Source: Styela clava
Taxonomy: Eukaryota > Chordata > Ascidiacea > Stolidobranchia > Styelidae
Reading direction: 5' to 3'
DNA length: 64,000 nt
NCBI RefSeq assembly: GCF_964204865.1
Contig: NC_135257.1
Location: 13,228,151-13,292,150, forward strand
In this document: positions 57,501 to 64,000 of the stretch, in pieces
How positions within the stretch are numbered: the first letter of the stretch is position 1
How the letters are laid out: each line of letters begins with the position of its first letter
Position numbers and translations under genes: made by a program
Notes under the pieces: generated by a model
What the model saw: only the letters and a program-made list of their open reading frames with translations
What the model was told of the DNA's origin: nothing
The model's database searches: none

Positions 57501-60500
57501 TCCTTTGACTTCTAATTAAGATTGCGGCATTTGAAATAATAGGTAGTCTGAAATTTTTATTACCAATATTGCTGAGAACAAGACACAAGTAATCATTGAT
57601 ATGTAAGGGCTGAGTATGCCTTGAAAAAGAACTGAAACCCCATTATTTGACATGCCATCTACCCAATTTTTTACACCCTTAGTAAAGTGGTAAGTGTAGG
57701 TTTGGCCCGGAGGTCTTAAACCTGTGACACAAACATGCTATTAACCTCTAAGCAAATGTTATTCGAACTATTTTCTCCACAACCCACTTGGCACTGTCAA
57801 ATATTCTCTTTGTCCCTCGAGAACTGAAATAAAAATGAAGTAAAATTCAATAATACAATAATAATAAAATAGACAATATCTTTAGTGGGACCTAGGTGCT
57901 TGCTCATTCTCGAAAAGATCGAATCTTGGCTTTATTTCGGTAATGATGGGTCTCAGTACTGATTCTGAATCTTTCAAATAATTTGATTGGTATTTTGTTT
58001 TATTAACACAATTCAAGAGCCGGGAAAGATTTTACAGCTACCCCTGGGGCCTCAGCCGAGCCCTTTCACGACCTACAGGGGATCGGGAGCCCTGTTCTGA
58101 GCTCTATTTGTTGCCTGAACCGTGAAGGTGTTGTGGACTACATAGTTGTTTTTAAAATCATTTAAATATGTTCAATGTTCAGTTAAAAGAACATCCTGAT
58201 CGAGGAGTATATGTAAAAGAATTATCAATGCATCCAGTAAGCAATGTATCCGAATGTGAAACCATAATGGCATCAGGTTGGAGGAATAGATCTGTAGGTG
58301 CAACATTAATGAATGCAGATTCATCAAGATCTCATTCTATTTTCTCAATTTATTTGGAAGCGTGTGATACAGGTTTGATTTCATAGTTTTATAAACTTTT
58401 AATGGGTAGCCTACTGGTAATTATTTCATATGTGGACTTGTTCAATTTATCTTGATTTCAAGTAGCCCTATTATTAATTAATTTTCGATTGCGTAATTGA
58501 ATATTTACTATATGACTGATCAATTTCTTTCAAGTTCAGAAAATATTATTTAGTTGAGAAGGGGCATTTTTTGAGTATTGATTAAATTTTTTTTTGTCAA
58601 TGTGGCAGTTAGGTACTCCATGGACCATGGTGTTATGAAGTTTTAGCATTTTTAATATAACTCTTGTCTGTATTCATGTAGAATTTAACGAAATTTATTT
58701 AAAATAGTTTCAGAGTACCATCTTTTGGTAATTATAGCGTATATGTGCAAATGTAGATGAATTCTCTTCACTGTTTTGTTGCCCTGCATCACCTTTTTAT
58801 TGGTTGTCTAGGCCGAAGTATAAAATGTAGGTTTCATGACATAAAGTGAGGTATTCCGAAAAAATTACTGTTGAAATTGAAAATATCACAATAAATTAGT
58901 GCTTTTCATTATGATTTCTAATCATAGTTTGAAGATATTAAGCGAATTATTTTGAGAAAAAGTTCTAGGAGTTTAATAATAAATAATTGATGCTTTTGCC
59001 ATTTTCTCAGATCAGCTTTTTCAAGTTTTGCGCTTTTGGGTTGAACCCCTCGAAAATTCAACTAATTTGTCAAGTTTGATACCACAAAATATTTTTTATT
59101 TGGAAATTCGGCTGTTTATTATATAAATATTTAAATGACTTATCTATTACGATGAAAATGTCGTAAATTTGTTTGTTATTTCCATATCAACCACAGGAAT
59201 CGATGGTGGTGATCACATTCGTGCTGGAAAATTAAACTTAGTTGATCTTGCTGGAAGTGAAAGACAATCGAAAACAGGAGCAACTGGTGAAAGACTGCGT
59301 GAAGCAACCAAAATCAATTTATCACTTTCGGCCCTTGGTAATAAAATTTATGTTTGATCATCCATCCCAGAGATTTATATTTTATTTTTTCAGTATTTAT
59401 TGCCCAATTTATCATGTGAATTATGTCGAACCATTCATATTAGTTTATTCAAATACAACCTATATATTGGCCATGATGACATATATTTGTTTATAGCCTG
59501 TGCTTGTAAAATGTCAATTTTTATTGGGAAAGCTTTTGTTTCACTATCAGGCTTGTCACCGAAATTAATCGTGTACTCAGCCTAAATTATAAAATTATAG
59601 TAGATTGGTTGACACCACACAGTGCACATTAGTGTTGACGATTTTACATTAAGCTACTTCTACTACTCCATCTAATTATTCAAATTTTGTGACAATTGAT
59701 AATGGTGGGTGTTTATTTTTAGTCAGGCTCAACTTTTTTTACCTAAAATTGTTGAACAATACATTATTAGTGATTTTTTTTAGATAATTGGTGTCTATAA
59801 AATAAAAAAATATTGTTGAGCAGAACAGTTAAATAATTAAATAAATACAAATATTTCTGACTATTTTTCATATAATTTGCTATTAAAATCTGTGTTTCAA
59901 AATTTTTGGTATGTAATTGACAATATATGCTTGTCTTAGGAAATGTGATATCTGCTTTGGTCGATGGAAAATCAAAACACATTCCATATCGTGATTCAAA
60001 GCTGACTAGATTGTTACAAGATTCACTCGGAGGAAATACGAAAACTTTGATGGTCGCTTGTCTCTCTCCAGCTGACAATAATTATGAAGAAACTTTAAGT
60101 ACATTGCGGTAAGGTGGTAACCATACTTATTCATTGAATTTAGATCTTTATTTCATCAGAACTCAAACAATTACCAACAGGTCTAAGGTCCAAACGCAAA
60201 GTTGTCCTCTATATACTAATACTGTATTTTTATAAAACTTTACAAATTTGAAAGTGCTGACCCGAAATGTCTTAGAATTCCCAATACATATTTTGTGATT
60301 TTTTTATTTGTTTTATTAGAATTTTTCTTTGCTTCAAATTTTTGTCAGTGTTTCGTTGCTTCCTTTTCAATAATCTTGATGATGATAATAATGCTTACTA
60401 AGGTGTTTCTTTATGATTTTATTTTTCCAGTTATGCAAATCGTGCCAAAAATATCAAGAACAAGCCAAGAATAAATGAAGATCCTAAAGATGCTCTTCTC

Positions 60501-63261
60501 CGAGAATATCAAGAAGAAATCAAAAAATTACGGGGATTGCTGGCTGGACAACTTGGCCCAGAAGGAATAAAAGGTAAATATTACAATATTATATATACCA
60601 TATTTTACGGACCATAAGGAAAACTACCAATTTCATACATTAGGCGTACGCCCGATTTTTGAGAAAAAAAAGTATTTAAAGTGCACCTTCTGGTCCGTTA
60701 AATACGGTATGTTAAAATCAGCAAAATGCAAAATAACACAATCAGTGCTCTTGTGAAAAATGCTTTAAAGCCAGTGAGTGTATAATCATGATCTTGTATA
60801 TCTATATGACTTGGACATCAACTTTCAACCTATTTACTTCATAATATACTCGTTGGAATTTTCAATATTGTATTCCAATAAATTGTCGAGATAATTACTG
60901 AGTTGGGTCTTACTAGTGGTTTTTGAGTACGAATCTGAGTCATTTCATTCAAATGTTTCAAAACACTTCTCGACTTTGACCCAAGCTCAAGTCGAGTCAG
61001 TGGGCGACCCTCCACTACACTGGGTATAAGTAAACTTGTTGTTGGTATATGTGTTCTTGGGATGGTTGAGCAAACTTTTTAGTGACATTGATTTATATTT
61101 TTACATTACTGTATATAGCACTTGGAAGCAAACTACTAGATGATGGAGGTTAGTAAAGCAGTATGGTGGTCATTGAAAGAATCGAAATTTAATAAATTCT
61201 TTCATGGCAGTTTATCGTGGTTGTGTATAATTGTTCGACCTATTTTTGTCAAATTCTCTTCACAACCAATCAGTCGTTTATAATTTTTGTGTAAATTTAT
61301 GTATTTGTGTTTTACAGGTGATAGTTATTGTATGCCAGTGTTGTTCTAGTCAAAGATTTTGTTGTTGTTTTGTCCTATTATATGTGCAATGGTTTTTAAC
61401 ATTGAATAGATGTTAAAAACTATTCTTGTTTAAGGCTGTATTATATTAATAGATAGTAAGAGGAAAAACACATGTTATTATAAAAACTGTTGTCTGTACA
61501 ATTAGATCCAGTTTTCCAATTTGGAAAATTGCTGTTGAAAAATCAGGATAAGGCAATTTGCAAAATGAAGATTCTGATGCGTTTGCAGCTTTTGTACATG
61601 GTATTTACCATAACATTGCTGTGGCACACGTTAAATTTTTAAATTTTGCATAGATTTATTTGTTCACTATCATTCATGAGAAAAAAACAGATCTCAATTT
61701 TGAAATGTTTTATTGGTAGAATAAATAAATATACAGAGCATTGCAATGCACAGATTGGTGTTGTGACCAAGGACTATCTCATACCAGTGAAAAATCCTAC
61801 ATTCACTACTCGCATTTTCATCCAATATATGATTCAAATCTGAAACTTTGTTCAATGTGATAAAAACCTTTTTATTTCTGATTGTCAAATCTGGCTGGAG
61901 AAAATTGCATATTTTTGGAATTATAAGTCGAATTTCAGGTTATAATCAGCTTTTAATATGTTATCGGAAATAAAACAATTTAAATTTTTCCTGTGTCTGA
62001 GATGAATTACACAATTTTATTTAAAAAATGAAATTTGATGATCTGATATGCATGGTAAAAATTCAACATGCTTATCAATGCCAAATGTAATCTATAATTA
62101 AAAATCACGAAATAGGTCTCACAAATTTGGTTATTTAAATCATAACTATTATCTAATAATTATTGTAATTCTGAATTGAAAGAATTGTTACCAATGCTTA
62201 AATTTTAAGTTGATTTTATATATTATATATCACACAAGTTAAATCTCAATTTTCAGTTCATGGAAACTAAATGTTTCTTTACAAATATGATATCCTTTCC
62301 ATAATTTTTCAATTTTTTAATGAGTTCAAAGACATTATACTATTCCACCTAGTTTAGCATTTCATCCCAATTATGTATATTGCATAAGCTGGTTAGCTGG
62401 CTGTCAGTTCATTTTAGTTTGTGTAATCCTATCCTTATCTTATGGAAAAGAAGTTTAGCAATTTTAGGTGTCAATATACAAAATGTGTAATATTTTAAAT
62501 TTTTCTCAAAAGTTACATGTGTTTAAAATGTTTTAAATTGTCGTCTTATGTAACAAAAAATGAACTTTGACATAAAATTTCATTCTGATACCAATTAGAT
62601 TGATGAAGCAAACACTTAACGATTTTGCAAAGCATCTTAAGCGACAAATTTTTTAACAAAATTGCCAAAAGACATGCTGCATGTGTATTTACTATTTAAG
62701 AATATTTGCTCATGGCAAGGTAACACACACTCACTCAGAAAAGAAGACTCATCACTGATAAAAGTTTATTATATGAAGTTGTATTTGCAACTAACGCAGG
62801 TCTTAAATGAACCAAATTGTATATATAACTTTCAGTTAATAGTCTACCATTTACAAATTGATCATTTGATTGACAAACTATTCAAGATTCAACATAATTA
62901 CCTAATTTAGCAACATTGTTTTTCTTCAGCACCATGAGTTGCACTGACCATTCATCAATGCTAGTACTGTAGCTTTAAATAATTAATCACTAGTTGTTTC
63001 CCAGCTTACCACAGCATAGCTTCACTTATTGATAAGTGTATTGTGATGGGGTTTATCATTCTCCCATACTTGATTGTAGGTTAATTAGTAATATTTACAT
63101 TATTTTGACTTGATGATTTGAGATGATAAAAAAACATATTTTCAGCTTTATTGGAAGGTCAGTCGCCGCCTCCTCGGCCAAAATCTGTTTTCAAAGATGT
63201 TCAAGACGATGATGAAACTCAAGCAACCAGCACTTCTGATGACTCCGAAAACATCAGAATG
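54574..63261 (+). CDS. KIF17: Kinesin KIF17 (kinesin-2), motor domain and neck, truncated by the window edge
   Basis: Homodimeric kinesin-2 motor for intraflagellar and dendritic transport. Exons: 54574-54600, 54998-55096, 55517-55675, 56295-56441, 57225-57326, 58183-58372, 59197-59337, 59940-60108, 60431-60573, 61119-61148, 63146-63261; the gene continues past 64000. Counting from the ATG at 55025 ([14 protein letters not shown], the usual family start), motor motifs are P-loop GQTGCGKS (91-98), NADSSRSHS (about 204-212), [19 protein letters not shown] (from about 238) and the neck [41 protein letters not shown] and QKLELKEHP are KIF17-specific. An in-frame upstream exon (54574-54600, MSLNINPSK) could add 18 residues. 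The 30-base exon at 61119 is probable but may be alternative. Introns hold repeats at 56565, 58850 and 60595. Confidence 0.93.
55885..55975. repeat. hAT-terminus-like fragment in KIF17 intron
   Basis: CAGGGGTATTAAACAGGCAA followed by CGTGCGGGCCACA resembles hAT ends of the CAGGGGT-type. No partner end was found, so this may be a fragment. Confidence 0.3.
56565..56795 (+). repeat. Dispersed repeat family C, copy 2
   Basis: Shares AATCATAATTTGAAGCAATA, TCAATAAAAAGCTACAGGAG and TCAAAACAGCTTTTTCAAAT words, in order, with 7545-7765 and 58850-59050. In KIF17, in the intron after the P-loop exon. Confidence 0.6.
58850..59050 (+). repeat. Dispersed repeat family C, copy 3
   Basis: Same word order: AATCATAGTTTGAAGATATT, GAGAAAAAGTTCTAGGAGTT, TCAGCTTTTTCAAGTTTTGC, GGTTGAACCCCTCG. 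It ends about 150 bases before the exon at 59197. Confidence 0.6.
60595..60712. mobile_element. Short MITE with TATTTTACGGACCA ends in KIF17 intron
   Basis: The left ATACCATATTTTACGGACCA and the right complement ATACCGTATTTAACGGACCA are inverted repeats around 70 bases. This terminus type is widespread among animal MITEs. A degenerate relative lies at 12050-12195. Confidence 0.75.
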
Positions 63262-64000
63262 GTAATTATGATTTTTCTTAACCAATATCTCGCACATAAA
63301 TAATTAAAATTCAACCTCACATTGTTTTACTCAAAAAGAGAAAAGGTTACACCATGTTGCAGTTACTCTGTTTAGTGCAGTGAAACTACGTAAATAATTC
63401 ATTTAGTGTGCGAGATTGTGTGGATGCTGTACAGTTAGAATGTGATTGCCAGTTTGTTTTAGTGTCCAATTGGATCTGAAGTGAGAAATGTTTTGAGAAA
63501 TGTTTTGTTTCGAGGCTTGTATTTCGAATCCACTTCAGACTTGATATTGAAAAATTATGAATTTAGATTTATTGTTGGATTGTGATTGGTCAAATCTTTT
63601 TTTTTTTTAATATATATTTTACAATTTGAGAATTTTAGATACAGTTTTAGATATTTTTAAAGGCTTTATTTGATAATGCCATATTTTTCAGTTTTCTAAA
63701 TTGTAAGAAGTAGAAACTATTGTAGTTTGAATATTATGAATGCAGCTTTAATATACTGATCTTGAATTGATTATCAAATCAATCTCAATTGAATTTTTAA
63801 AATAAAATTACTCAAAGATATGTGAACTAGCTCAAACTTTCACAATCGCCTGTCTATCTAGCCTGACATGTGACTAAAAATTGACAGTCATTATATATTG
63901 AGTTTATAAACCAGTTAGTAAGATGATTATATTATGGTGGCGAATTTATAAATTTGTTAACATTTTTAGCTCAGCAATATTTTTGGGTTTTATACAAGTT

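Overview
This is a window of an animal nuclear genome: AT-rich, with intron-split genes, GT-AG splice sites and many non-autonomous DNA transposons, and no bacterial or viral gene organisation. The gene set (dynein assembly factor, axonemal adenylate kinase, KIF17, RAB15-like Rab, PPM1E/F phosphatase) fits a ciliated metazoan. Compact spacing, small genes and a RAB15-like Rab make an invertebrate deuterostome, perhaps a tunicate, my best guess, but nothing seen fixes the species. All exon models were read by eye from splice sites and reading-frame continuity; no alignment was run.

Layout, left to right. 1-22 is the end of a small transposon that recurs later. 738-3278 (+) DNAAF2/kintoun, uninterrupted CDS. 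3887-15438 (+) a 14-exon PPM1E/F-type PP2C phosphatase whose introns hold several hAT-like elements. 17057-18508 (-) AK8, uninterrupted. 19519-23453 (-) EIF3E in nine coding exons, with a probable GC-AG first intron. 24939-25625 (+) GID8, uninterrupted. 26788-27488 (-) FAU (FUBI-RPS30) with a probable 5'TOP leader exon near 31682-31741; its first intron carries two inverted copies of one hAT-like family. About 33612-39072 is a decayed transposon with long inverted ends made of tandem repeats and an interior with C48-peptidase and PHD-finger remnants (Rehavkus-like), itself split by a hAT insertion. 40333-44511 (+) a RAB15-like GTPase. 47105-47337 (+) a frameshifted SNRPG copy. 48230-49757 (+) unidentified exon-like segments. 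50.4-54.5 kb is intergenic with two small transposons. 54574 to the right edge (+) is the motor half of KIF17.

The genes form no operon-like pathway, but three of them (DNAAF2, AK8, KIF17) serve cilia, and three (DNAAF2, AK8, GID8) have no introns in their CDS while their neighbours are split. The main interest lies in the mobile elements: five insertions have perfect 8-bp target-site duplications, and one of them can be read as an insertion into the coding part of the larger Rehavkus-like element.
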